The translations under genes and the position numbers were made by a program. From the NCBI GenBank assembly GCA_011773575.1, contig WVXJ01000118.1, forward strand, positions 1 through 18,838: a DNA stretch of 18,838 bases, in the 5' to 3' direction. Under the pieces are notes generated by a model. That model was given only the letters and a program-made list of their open reading frames with translations, had not been told where the DNA came from and did no database searches. This stretch comes from Armatimonadota bacterium. GTDB taxonomy: Bacteria; Armatimonadota; Hebobacteria; Hebobacterales; WVXJ01. Positions 1 through 6,746 of the stretch are shown piece after piece. Numbering within the stretch: position 1 is the stretch's first letter; the number at the start of each line of letters is the position of its first letter.

Positions 1-329
1 CCGCCGATACCGGAGCCGATGAGCACTCCCACGCGGTCGCCGTTGTCATCGTTTATGGTGAGGCCGGCATCCTCCACGGCCATATGGGCGGCGGCCGCGG
101 CAAACTGGACAAAACGGTCCATCCGCTTGAGGTTGCGCCGCTCAACGAAATTGAGGGGATCGAAATCCTTCACCTCTCCGGCGATACGGGACGCATACTC
201 AGATGCGTCGAAAAGGGTGATAGTGGCTATCCCTGACTTACCCGCGGTCAAGGCCGGCCACATCTTCTGCGCGCCTGTGCCCAGGGGAGAAACCGCGCCT
301 ATTCCGGTGATTACTACTCTTCGTTCCAT
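1..329 (-). CDS. fabF: 3-oxoacyl-ACP synthase II (FabF), N-terminal part, cut by left edge
   Basis: Elongating ketosynthase of type II fatty acid synthesis: condenses malonyl-ACP with acyl-ACP in the cytoplasm. Only the first 109 codons are in the window. The protein begins MERRVVITGIGAVSPLG, the typical FabF/KAS N-terminus, and continues through the family-typical FDASEYASRIAGEVKDFDP and ends near VGVLIGSGIGG. The catalytic Cys-His-His lies beyond the edge. The ATG is at 327-329. The ribosome site is weak (GGA about 10 bases upstream). The gene is last in the visible fab cluster, 123 bases after acpP, and a terminator-like hairpin lies in that gap, so it may be expressed at a lower level than acpP. 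FabF is preferred over FabB because of position after acpP and the N-terminal sequence. Confidence 0.95.
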   Translation of the reverse strand, partial: MERRVVITGIGAVSPLGTGAQKMWPALTAGKSGIATITLFDASEYASRIAGEVKDFDPLNFVERRNLKRMDRFVQFAAAAAHMAVEDAGLTINDDNGDRVGVLIGSGIG

Positions 330-373
330 ACACATTGAGTCCGTGGAAAAGATATCTCGTTTATCCGAATTTG

Positions 374-420
374 AAAAAAGGCCGCCGCCGATCCACCTTG
401 AGGGATCAGTCAGGCGGCGG
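374..420 (-). terminator. Intrinsic terminator/attenuator between acpP and fabF
   Basis: Read on the minus strand, an 8-bp GC stem (CCGCCGCC, 413-420, with GGCGGCGG, 382-389) encloses a second 5-bp stem (GATCC 403-407 with GGATC 390-394), with a short one-sided bulge at 408-412. It is followed closely by a run of six T (374-379). It sits inside the fab operon, so it probably acts as a partial terminator that reduces fabF relative to acpP. Confidence 0.75.
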
Positions 421-452
421 ATGCCTTCTCATTGCACAACCGGTATTGCGGC

Positions 453-725
453 TTAATCTGCTTCTGCCGCGTCATCTCCCTTTTGCGCCAGGTAGTCGCC
501 AATATATGTCACTGCCTGTTCGACGGTGCGGATCTTGTCCGCGTCTTCGTCCGGGATCTTCTCGATATTGAATTTGTCTTCAAAGGCCATGATGAGTTCT
601 ACCTGGGCGAGTGAATCCGCCCCCAGATCGTCGACGAACGAAGCCTGAGGCGTTACCTCATTTTCGTCAACACTCAATTCTTGGGCGACAAGTTTTTTCA
701 CTTCAGCAAAGATCTGGTCGTCCAC
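453..725 (-). CDS. acpP: Acyl carrier protein
   Basis: Carries growing acyl chains on a 4'-phosphopantetheine arm for every step of fatty acid synthesis; also donates acyl groups to phospholipid synthesis. The protein has 90 residues, slightly longer than the usual 75-80 because of an acidic tail ending in DDAAEAD. The attachment motif is LGADSLAQVE with Ser38. It is strongly acidic and helical, as the family requires. The start codon is GTG at 723-725, chosen because a strong AGGAGGA ribosome site lies 6-7 bases upstream. It follows fabG by 55 bases and precedes a terminator-like hairpin and then fabF, the common fabG-acpP-fabF order. Identity is secure. Confidence 0.97.
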   Translation of the reverse strand: MDDQIFAEVKKLVAQELSVDENEVTPQASFVDDLGADSLAQVELIMAFEDKFNIEKIPDEDADKIRTVEQAVTYIGDYLAQKGDDAAEAD

Positions 726-780
726 CGCTGTCCTCCTGATTTCCTCTTGTGACTTCGTGTTTGCACACTACTGTGTTTTA

Positions 781-1536
781 TTACATAACCATGCCGCCGT
801 CAACATTTACCACCTGCCCGGTGATATAAGCAGAGGCGTCTCCGGCAAGAAAATTCACCACTTCAGCCACTTCCTCCGGCTTCCCCAGCCTCGCCAGCGG
901 AATAAGGCAGAGCAGCCGCCGGCGGGCCTCTTCACTCAACTTATCGGTCATAGGGCTGATTATGAAGCCCGGCGCCACCGCATTCACCCGGATATTTCGC
1001 GAGGCCACCTCCTTGGCAACCGCCTTCGTGAAGGCGATTACTCCCCCTTTGGAAGCGGCATAGTTCGCCTGACCTGCATTCCCCATCAGCCCCACCACTG
1101 AGGCGATATTGATAATACTCCCACTGCGCTGCTTGAGCATGGTCTTCAAGGCCGCGCGAGTGCATAAGAATGTACCCTTCAGGTTCACATTCAGCACACT
1201 GTCCCACTGCTCCTCCGTCATTCTCGCCAGCAGCATGTCTCGCGTTATCCCCGCATTGTTCACCAAGATGTCCAGCCGGCCGCATTCACTAACTATTTTC
1301 TCCATCACCTCGTTTATCTGGTCGGCTGCGCAAACATCGGCCGTCGCCACCAACCCTTTTCGTCCCAATGCGCGAATCTCTTCTGCTACTCCTTCACACT
1401 CTTCCTGACCCGCGGCAATGTCATTCAATACCACATCCGCCCCACTGCGGGCAAGACGCAGTGCAATTGCTTTTCCCAGGCCGCGGCGTGCGCCTGTGAC
1501 GAGGGCTGTCTTGGTCTGGAGAGGTAGGTCTTTCAT
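781..1536 (-). CDS. fabG: 3-oxoacyl-ACP reductase
   Basis: NADPH-dependent reduction of 3-oxoacyl-ACP to 3-hydroxyacyl-ACP, the first reductive step of fatty acid elongation. The 251-residue protein is a classical short-chain dehydrogenase: nucleotide-binding TGARRGLG at 14-21, NNAG at 93-96, structural Asn118, catalytic Ser146, Tyr159 and Lys163 (YAASK) with FabG spacing, and the C-terminal VNVDGGMVM end. Length is normal. The ATG overlaps the fabD stop by four bases (ATGA, 1533-1536), so translation is probably coupled; the ribosome site itself is weak. It lies between fabD and acpP in the fab cluster, which favours FabG over other reductases of the superfamily. Confidence 0.97.
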   Translation of the reverse strand: MKDLPLQTKTALVTGARRGLGKAIALRLARSGADVVLNDIAAGQEECEGVAEEIRALGRKGLVATADVCAADQINEVMEKIVSECGRLDILVNNAGITRDMLLARMTEEQWDSVLNVNLKGTFLCTRAALKTMLKQRSGSIINIASVVGLMGNAGQANYAASKGGVIAFTKAVAKEVASRNIRVNAVAPGFIISPMTDKLSEEARRRLLCLIPLARLGKPEEVAEVVNFLAGDASAYITGQVVNVDGGMVM

Positions 1537-2642
1537 ATGTCTCGAGGCTCAGGATTCGGAATTGAGGGTTGCGAGTGCTGCACGGGCTCTCCTTCCCGCG
1601 AATCGGTCTTCTTCCCCAGGGCCTCAATCACCTCTTCCAGTTTCTCGGGCTCCCCGCTGGAAAGGATGTGAACATCACTATCGAGAGTGCGCCTCACCAG
1701 CCCGGAGAGAACTTCACCGGGACCCGTTTCCACGAAGGTTGTGGCACCTGATTGGGCCATCTTGCGAATAGACGCCTCCCACAACACCGGGCTCGTCATC
1801 TGCTCGCTCATCGCCTGGCGAATCGCTTCCACCGTCTTCACCGGCCTGGCACTGACATTGCAGATTATGGAGGGTCGCGCGGGTGAAAGCTTCAGCCTGT
1901 CTATCTCCTTCTTGAAGAGGCGGGCGCTTTCTTTCATCAGTGGGGAATGAAAGGCTCCATTCACTCTCAAGGGAATGGCGCGGGCACCTTTTTCCTGCAG
2001 CGCCAATTCGCTCAATCTGCGCAGGGCGGGCTCTGTTCCAGAGACAACTACCTGCCCCGGGCAGTTGACATTGGCTATTGCCAAAGTGCCTTCCTTCACC
2101 TTGCCCACGAACCTCTTGAGGGTGCCTCGTTCCACTCCCAGGATGGCCAGCATCCCGCCGGGGCGGTTGCGAGCGGCCTCTTCCATGAGTTCTCCTCTTT
2201 TTCGTACAAGCGTGAGCGCGGTAGGAAAATCGAGCACCCCTCCCGCCACCCACGCGGCGAACTCTCCCAGACTGTGACCCGCCAGCAGACCCGGGCGAAG
2301 GCCTTTCTCCTCCAGAACCCGCAATATGGCCAGGCTGCAAGTAAGCAGGGCGGGTTGGGCGTTGGCGGTGCGGCGCAGTTCCTCCTCAGGTCCCTCGAAA
2401 CAGAGTCGGCTGAGATTGAAACTGAGGATTTCATCGGCGCGAGAAAAGACTTCGGCGGCGAGGGGATGGGCTTCCGCCACTTGGCGGCCCATGCCCACAT
2501 ATTGAGAGCCCTGGCCTGGAAATATTAGGGCCAGACTGCGATCTTCCGAAGTCGTATGACGCCGACCCCGCCGGCGAGTGGATAAGCGTCGGCCGGAGCC
2601 CGGTCGTTGCCTTCTCTTGTCTCGGAATTTTGCATCAGACAT
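1533..2642 (-). CDS. fabD: Malonyl-CoA:ACP transacylase
   Basis: Transfers malonyl from CoA to ACP, supplying the extender unit. The acyltransferase core shows GQGSQ at 43-47, nucleophile Ser124 in GHSLG (122-126), Arg149 in KRGELM and catalytic His232 in FHSPLM. The protein has 369 residues against about 310 normally: there is an Arg-rich N-terminal stretch of about 36 residues before the conserved LALIFPGQGSQ, and a tail of about 30 residues ending IPNPEPRDI. No other ATG, GTG or TTG in frame lies between the first ATG and the core, so ATG 2640-2642 was kept, although the extension is odd. The tail overlaps a simple-repeat-like sequence. The gene starts 22 bases after fabH and overlaps fabG by four bases. 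Confidence 0.95.
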   Translation of the reverse strand: MSDAKFRDKRRQRPGSGRRLSTRRRGRRHTTSEDRSLALIFPGQGSQYVGMGRQVAEAHPLAAEVFSRADEILSFNLSRLCFEGPEEELRRTANAQPALLTCSLAILRVLEEKGLRPGLLAGHSLGEFAAWVAGGVLDFPTALTLVRKRGELMEEAARNRPGGMLAILGVERGTLKRFVGKVKEGTLAIANVNCPGQVVVSGTEPALRRLSELALQEKGARAIPLRVNGAFHSPLMKESARLFKKEIDRLKLSPARPSIICNVSARPVKTVEAIRQAMSEQMTSPVLWEASIRKMAQSGATTFVETGPGEVLSGLVRRTLDSDVHILSSGEPEKLEEVIEALGKKTDSREGEPVQHSQPSIPNPEPRDI

Positions 2643-2664
2643 CTTGCATCCCTGATGGGGAGGG

Positions 2665-3732
2665 CTACCATCTCAGCACTGCCGCCGCCCAGGAAAGGCC
2701 CGCCCCGAAACTGACGCATAGCGCGATATCGCCCTTCTTGAGTCGGCCCGACTGAACCGCCTCATCTAAGGCAATGGGGATGGAGGCCGCGGAGGTGTTC
2801 CCATAGCGATCCACATTCGAGATGATCCGCTCCGGCGGCAGGTTCAAACGCTTGGCGGCGGCATCCATGATGCGCACATTCGCCTGGTGGGGGACAAGCA
2901 GCGTAACATCGGAGATATCCAAACCCGCCCGCTCCAACGCCTGCAGGGAGGCCTCCTCCATAATGCGAACCGCGAATTTGAAAACCTCGTTTCCCTCCAT
3001 CTTGAGGAAGTGCTCTCCCGCGCGCACAGTCTCCTCTGTGGCCGGCATCCTGGAGCCGCCCGCGTTGATCTTGAGTTTGTCGGCCCCGCCGGCATCATTG
3101 CCCAACACAAAGGAGAGCAAACCGCGGCCCTCTTCAGTAGGGCGCAGGAGGGTGGCTGCGGCTCCGTCGCCAAAGAGCACACAAGTGGAGCGATCCTCCC
3201 AATTCGTAATGCGGGAGAGGCATTCCGCACCGATGACGAGGACGGACTCGAAGGCGCCCGCGGCAATCCCCGAAGCGCCCATTACCAATCCGTAGATAAA
3301 GCCCGTGCATCCCACCATAAGGTCAAAAGCGCTGGCCCGCTCGGCTCCCAGTGTCCCCTGGACGAGGGAAGCGGTGGAAGGAAAGCACATGTCCGGAGTG
3401 ACCGTGGCGACGATGATGAGGTCCAGTTTCTCCGCCGGCCAGGAGGCTCTCTCCAGGGCCTGCCGGGCGGCCTTAATACAGAGATCGGAAGTGGCTTCCT
3501 CTGCTGCCGCGATGCGGCGAGAGGAAATCCCGGTGCGGGTGCGAATCCATTCATCTGAAGTGTCAACCATCTTCTCCAGATCGAAATTCGTCAAGACCCG
3601 TGAAGGGAGATAGGCCCCCAAAGAATGGATTCCCACCGGAGCCGCCAACATACCGCGCCGGCTCTCTTTGGTGACACTTCCCTGTAGAAGGCCCTTTTGC
3701 AGGATCCTGTCCATCTTCTCTTCTTCATTCAT
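2665..3732 (-). CDS. fabH: 3-oxoacyl-ACP synthase III (FabH)
   Basis: Initiates fatty acid synthesis by condensing acetyl-CoA (or another acyl-CoA) with malonyl-ACP. Thiolase-fold family; the Cys-His-Asn triad is visible in GCTGF, VPHQAN and YGNTSAAS (Cys142, His282, Asn312 from this start). The start is uncertain. The frame is open up to 3894, but that would run deep into plsX. ATG at 3730-3732 lies 14 bases after plsX and gives 355 residues. ATG at 3712-3714 (349) has a purine-rich GAAGAAGAG just before it. ATG at 3649-3651 gives 328 residues, the family's usual length, beginning just before the conserved GIHSLGAYLPSR. Residues before that last Met look non-conserved. Function is secure, N-terminus is not. 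Confidence 0.95.
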   Translation of the reverse strand: MNEEEKMDRILQKGLLQGSVTKESRRGMLAAPVGIHSLGAYLPSRVLTNFDLEKMVDTSDEWIRTRTGISSRRIAAAEEATSDLCIKAARQALERASWPAEKLDLIIVATVTPDMCFPSTASLVQGTLGAERASAFDLMVGCTGFIYGLVMGASGIAAGAFESVLVIGAECLSRITNWEDRSTCVLFGDGAAATLLRPTEEGRGLLSFVLGNDAGGADKLKINAGGSRMPATEETVRAGEHFLKMEGNEVFKFAVRIMEEASLQALERAGLDISDVTLLVPHQANVRIMDAAAKRLNLPPERIISNVDRYGNTSAASIPIALDEAVQSGRLKKGDIALCVSFGAGLSWAAAVLRW

Positions 3733-3746
3733 GGCTGTAAAGAAAC

Positions 3747-4769
3747 CTATTTCTTGCCGGCCGGCACCTCTCCTTGGAGAGGGAGTAAATGCCTTGACAG
3801 TGACGTAATAACTTGCTTCTCGCTCGCTTCCTTCCCTAGTTGAATGGCCCTCGCTATGGCGGTAGGAGTGGAGCGGCCGTGGCTGATGACACACAAACCA
3901 TTCACTCCCAGCAAGAGCGCACCTCCATATTCCGCCCAGTCAATGTGCCGCTTGGCGGCTTCAATATGAGGCTGCATCTCTGCGGAAGCACCTTCTTCGG
4001 ATCCAAATTGGCCGGCGAACACCTGGAGGGCGAACTCGGCGAACCCCTCCATCGTCTTCAGCGCGATATTGCCGACGAATCCGTCGCAGACTACCACATC
4101 CGCGACTCCCTCCATCATCTCGTTCGGCTCAACATTGCCCACAAAATTCAAGCCGCTTTTACGCAGCAACTGGTGTGCTTCTCGGGTCAAGGAGTTTCCC
4201 TTTGTAGGTTCCTCTCCGATGCCTAACAGCCCCACCCGAGGCTTCTCCACGCCGAGCCGACAGAGCGCATAAGCCACCCCCATATGGGCGAATTGAAGCA
4301 GGTTCTGCGGACGACAGTCAACAGTGGCGCCCGCATCCAAGAAGATCGTCTGCCCGGTCTTGTTTGGCATCACTATGGCGATAGCGGGACGCTCCACCCC
4401 GGGCAAAGTCCGCATTTTTCGCATGGCGGCGACCATGGCGGCCCCGGAATTTCCCGCCGAGACCATTGCCTGCGCCTTTCCTTTTGCCGCCAGACCCGCG
4501 GCGAGAAGGACTGAGGCCGACTTCTTCGTCCGCAGGGCTGTGGCGGGAGATTCCCCCATTTCGATCCATTCCGGCGTATCCACCAGAGAGACTTTCTCAT
4601 CCGGTGGAGCGGGCTGGATACGCTCCAGTTCCTTGCGGATGAGAGAGGCCTTTCCCACCAGAGTGATGGACACTCCCAGGGAGCGGGCCGCGAGGCAGGC
4701 CCCCTCAACAGGGACGCGAGGAGCGAAATCGCCCCCCATGGCATCTACTGCAATGCAAATCTTGCTCAT
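3747..4769 (-). CDS. plsX: Phosphate acyltransferase PlsX
   Basis: Converts acyl-ACP and phosphate to acyl-phosphate, the acyl donor for PlsY in membrane phospholipid synthesis; a peripheral membrane enzyme in the known cases. The 340-residue protein has the family hallmarks in order: DAMGGD (9-14), SAGNSGA, FLDAGATVDCRPQNL, GLLGIGEEPTKGN, CDGFVGNIALK and YGGALLLGVNG near the C-terminus. Length is normal. ATG at 4767-4769; its ribosome site is weak. It lies 109 bases downstream of rpmF. That gap contains only a modest 6-bp inverted repeat (GTCCTT/AAGGAC) and no clear promoter or FapR-like operator. It is followed closely by fabH, the widespread rpmF-plsX-fabH order. Confidence 0.97.
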   Translation of the reverse strand: MSKICIAVDAMGGDFAPRVPVEGACLAARSLGVSITLVGKASLIRKELERIQPAPPDEKVSLVDTPEWIEMGESPATALRTKKSASVLLAAGLAAKGKAQAMVSAGNSGAAMVAAMRKMRTLPGVERPAIAIVMPNKTGQTIFLDAGATVDCRPQNLLQFAHMGVAYALCRLGVEKPRVGLLGIGEEPTKGNSLTREAHQLLRKSGLNFVGNVEPNEMMEGVADVVVCDGFVGNIALKTMEGFAEFALQVFAGQFGSEEGASAEMQPHIEAAKRHIDWAEYGGALLLGVNGLCVISHGRSTPTAIARAIQLGKEASEKQVITSLSRHLLPLQGEVPAGKK

Positions 4770-4878
4770 TCTAGAGGACAGGGCAAAGAGGAATAGAATA
4801 CGTAGCCGCCTGCGAGTCCTTCTCTCGAGGCGTGCTTAAGGACCGCTGCAAAGCCTGCTATATGAAACCACATAGGGT

Positions 4879-5076
4879 TCAGGTCTTTGTGGCCTTTCGT
4901 TTCTTCGTCGTCCATACCACCTCTCCTCCGTAAAATCCACAGGAAGGGCAGACGGTATGAGGAAGCCGGGGGTTCGAACAGGAAGCACATTCCACCAGTG
5001 TGGGAGCACTGAGTTTCCAATTCGCCCGCCTCTTGTTCCGCCGGCTAACAGAATGTCTTCTCTTGGGGAGTGCCAA
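4879..5076 (-). CDS. rpmF: 50S ribosomal protein L32
   Basis: Small protein of the large ribosomal subunit. The 65-residue sequence starts (M)ALPKRRHSVSRRNKRRA, the diagnostic basic L32 N-terminus, followed by a zinc ribbon of the CxxC type: CASC (Cys30, Cys33) and CPSC (Cys43, Cys46), then the usual FYGGEVV. The start codon is TTG at 5074-5076, supported by a strong AAAAGGAG ribosome site 7 bases upstream that lies in the end of yceD. The gap to yceD is only four bases, so the two are probably translationally linked. The yceD-rpmF-plsX order is conserved in many bacteria. All four zinc ligands are present. Confidence 0.97.
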   Translation of the reverse strand: MALPKRRHSVSRRNKRRANWKLSAPTLVECASCSNPRLPHTVCPSCGFYGGEVVWTTKKRKATKT

Positions 5077-5080
5077 CTGA

Positions 5081-5617
5081 TTACTCCTTTTGCTTATTCA
5101 CCAGATCACGAAGGGACTCCCAGGCAGGATGCCCCAGGCCCTCCGGACAATCGCATTTCTTCAGATTCAAGTCTTGACCGCAAGTAGCGCAAAGCCCCTT
5201 ACAGGAGGGACGACAGAGCACTCGCAGCGGAAGCGAAATGAGCAGTTGTTGGCGAATCAATTCGCTCACGTTCAGCATCTCGTCGGCAAAGGCCGATTCC
5301 CCGGGTTCGCTCTGATCAATCAAGTCCAGGTCCGGCTCGCTCACGCCGGGCAGGCTGAACTGCTCCTCGATCTTCCCTTTTACATTTATCGGTACTTCCT
5401 CCAGACAGCGCGCGCAGGAGATCAGCGCCTTCCCCGCAAAGGTCCCGCGCACGAGCAGCGCACGGCCGCTGTTATGCGCTTCGAGAGCTACCTCTACAGG
5501 CCCCTCGCAGATGAGTTCCTCGCTCGGCGGCAAGCTAAGGGAATAAGAGAAGGAACCCCTTGCGCCAGGCTGTTGGGCGATTCCGCTGAGGTCGAGCAAG
5601 ATTGGCTCGTGCTCCAT
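5081..5617 (-). CDS. yceD: YceD/DUF177 family protein
   Basis: Member of the DUF177 family that usually sits next to rpmF; in known cases it is linked to 23S rRNA accumulation, but its biochemistry is not settled. The 178-residue protein has a beta-rich N-terminal half, a SCARC motif in the middle, an acidic segment (EPDLDLIDQSEPGES) and the C-terminal cysteine cluster CRPSCKGLCATCGQDLN, which defines the family and suggests metal binding. The start was set at ATG 5615-5617 because GGAG lies 6 bases upstream. A longer version from TTG at 5677 is possible by frame but would overlap a good promoter and adds non-conserved residues. First gene of the fab cluster. Confidence 0.9.
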   Translation of the reverse strand: MEHEPILLDLSGIAQQPGARGSFSYSLSLPPSEELICEGPVEVALEAHNSGRALLVRGTFAGKALISCARCLEEVPINVKGKIEEQFSLPGVSEPDLDLIDQSEPGESAFADEMLNVSELIRQQLLISLPLRVLCRPSCKGLCATCGQDLNLKKCDCPEGLGHPAWESLRDLVNKQKE

Positions 5618-5647
5618 CTTCTTCTCCACGCCCGGCCCAGTCAAGTA

Positions 5648-5677
5648 ATGATAGGTGGTGAGAAGGCGGGCTGTCAA
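5648..5677 (-). promoter_or_regulatory. Sigma70-type promoter of the yceD-rpmF-plsX-fab cluster
   Basis: On the minus strand, a perfect -35 box TTGACA (5672-5677) is separated by 18 bases from a -10 box TATCAT (5648-5653, one mismatch to TATAAT). The expected transcription start is near 5641, about 24 bases before the yceD ATG, leaving room for the GGAG ribosome site. It lies in the 73-base gap after the J-domain gene. This is the best promoter match in the window. Confidence 0.7.
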
Positions 5678-5690
5678 GGCTGCCGGGAGA

Positions 5691-6533
5691 TCAGGAATCG
5701 CCCTTCCGGGCGAGTTCCATGGCTACCACCGTAGGGGGCATTTCAACCAGGTCGGCAAGCCGCTCGATCGCTTTCGCCAAATCACGTGTGACGGCATTGT
5801 CCGACGCATGTGCGGCGCGGGCTTTTTCAACGGTCTCATTTATCCAATCCAAAGCCTCGCTGAAGAAAGTCACGCGGTTTTGGGGAAAGTGCCGCCCGGG
5901 CATCTCCCTGTAGGCACGGCTCATACGGGAGAGGAGTTCATCCCACAGGTTCTGCGCCTGAGGCTCAGGCCGCGCGGAAGGGGCCGGCTTCTTCTTGCTT
6001 ATCCGCTCCTCCGCGGCCTTTATCCGTTCCCAATCGACAAGATCTTGCCCTTCAATATAGCGAAAGCCGATCTTTCGCCCCACTATCAATTGCAGGGCCT
6101 TCTGCAGCGCGCGCTTATCGGCCGGCACATCCAAGTAAGCCCCTGACCGCAACTTGGGTCCGGTGAATCCGAGTATTATCTTGTCCTCCTCCAGGGCGAG
6201 AGGCTTGGCATCTTGCAGCGCGTGATGGAAAGAACCCACTTTGTCGGAACGCAGAAGGATTACTTCTATCACCTCTTTCCACACCCGTTCCGGTGTGGGG
6301 CGACGCAGCGGGTAGGACTTTATCGGCAAATCCCGATCATGCATCTTGCGGCGGAAGGGATCTGAAAGCACCTGATACGCCTCCGTAACCTCCTGAAAGC
6401 GAGCCGTCTTCGCCTCATCATCACCCGCTATATCGGGGTGGCAGTTTTTCACTTCCTCCCGATAGACGGCCTTGATCTCCGCCTCCGTAGCGTCCCGATC
6501 AAGCCCCAAGACGGCATAGTAATCCTTCGCCAT
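5691..6533 (-). CDS. J-domain protein with a DnaA-N/DnaX-like middle domain
   Basis: Probably a DnaK (Hsp70) co-chaperone with a specialised client or partner. Residues 1-66 form a J domain: KDYYAVLGL, HPD at 32-34 and FQEVTEAYQVLSDP. There is no Gly/Phe region, zinc finger or DnaJ C-terminal domain, so it is not a full DnaJ. Residues about 84-162 (VWKEVIEVIL ... VGRKIGFRYIEG) have the pattern of the small domain found in the DnaA N-terminus and in DnaX; this is by-eye similarity. A charged linker (SKKKPAPSARPEPQ) leads to a helical C-terminal region (196-270). The ATG at 6531-6533 is preceded by GGAGG 7 bases upstream. The gene ends 73 bases before the yceD start, and a promoter lies between them. 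Client and partner are unknown. Confidence 0.8.
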   Translation of the reverse strand: MAKDYYAVLGLDRDATEAEIKAVYREEVKNCHPDIAGDDEAKTARFQEVTEAYQVLSDPFRRKMHDRDLPIKSYPLRRPTPERVWKEVIEVILLRSDKVGSFHHALQDAKPLALEEDKIILGFTGPKLRSGAYLDVPADKRALQKALQLIVGRKIGFRYIEGQDLVDWERIKAAEERISKKKPAPSARPEPQAQNLWDELLSRMSRAYREMPGRHFPQNRVTFFSEALDWINETVEKARAAHASDNAVTRDLAKAIERLADLVEMPPTVVAMELARKGDS

Positions 6534-6574
6534 TCCAAACCTCCAACAGTCGGAAAACTCACAAATACGCAGCT

Positions 6575-6583
6575 ATTCTATCA
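6575..6583 (-). promoter_or_regulatory. Possible extended -10 promoter of the J-domain gene
   Basis: On the minus strand TGATAGAAT reads as TGn plus a -10 box with one mismatch (TAGAAT, 6575-6580). The implied start near 6568 gives a leader of about 35 bases to the ATG. No convincing -35 box is present, as is common for extended -10 promoters. Confidence 0.35.
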
Positions 6584-6620
6584 TACGCGGGATATCGAAA
6601 CGAACCCGTCTCCACGAGCG

Positions 6621-6650
6621 AAATGGAAAGGGCGACCCGTCGGCCGCCCT
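6621..6650 (-). terminator. Putative terminator downstream of xylB
   Basis: On the minus strand, AGGGCGGCC (6642-6650) pairs with GGTCGCCCT (6629-6637) with one mismatch around a four-base loop, followed by a T-rich TTCCATTT (6621-6628). The T run is interrupted, so efficiency is uncertain. It lies about 100 bases after the xylB stop. Confidence 0.4.
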
Positions 6651-6667
6651 ATCTCCTCAACTTTTAT

Positions 6668-6721
6668 CCGCCGTAGCCTCTTGTCCTACGAAGCCTCGGC
6701 GAAGTAGGACAGCGAAGGCGG
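6668..6721. repeat. Nested palindromic intergenic repeat
   Basis: An inner perfect 8-bp inverted repeat, TGTCCTAC (6682-6689) with GTAGGACA (6704-6711), is enclosed by CCGCC (6668-6672) and GGCGG (6717-6721). The sequence is rich in variants of a GAAGCCTCGGCGAAG core. This composition is typical of dispersed palindromic repeats in uncultured bacterial genomes. Only one copy lies in this window. Confidence 0.5.
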
Positions 6722-6746
6722 GCTGAGCCCTCGATCTTTAACTCTC

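Noticed and set aside
2665..3894. FabH starting at 3894 with 409 residues
   Set aside because: The first 54 residues lie mostly inside plsX and do not resemble FabH; internal Met codons at 3732, 3714 or 3651 fit better.
4766..5020. An 84-codon frame on the minus strand near rpmF
   Set aside because: It is out of frame within rpmF and the rpmF-plsX gap; rpmF in the other frame is diagnostic.
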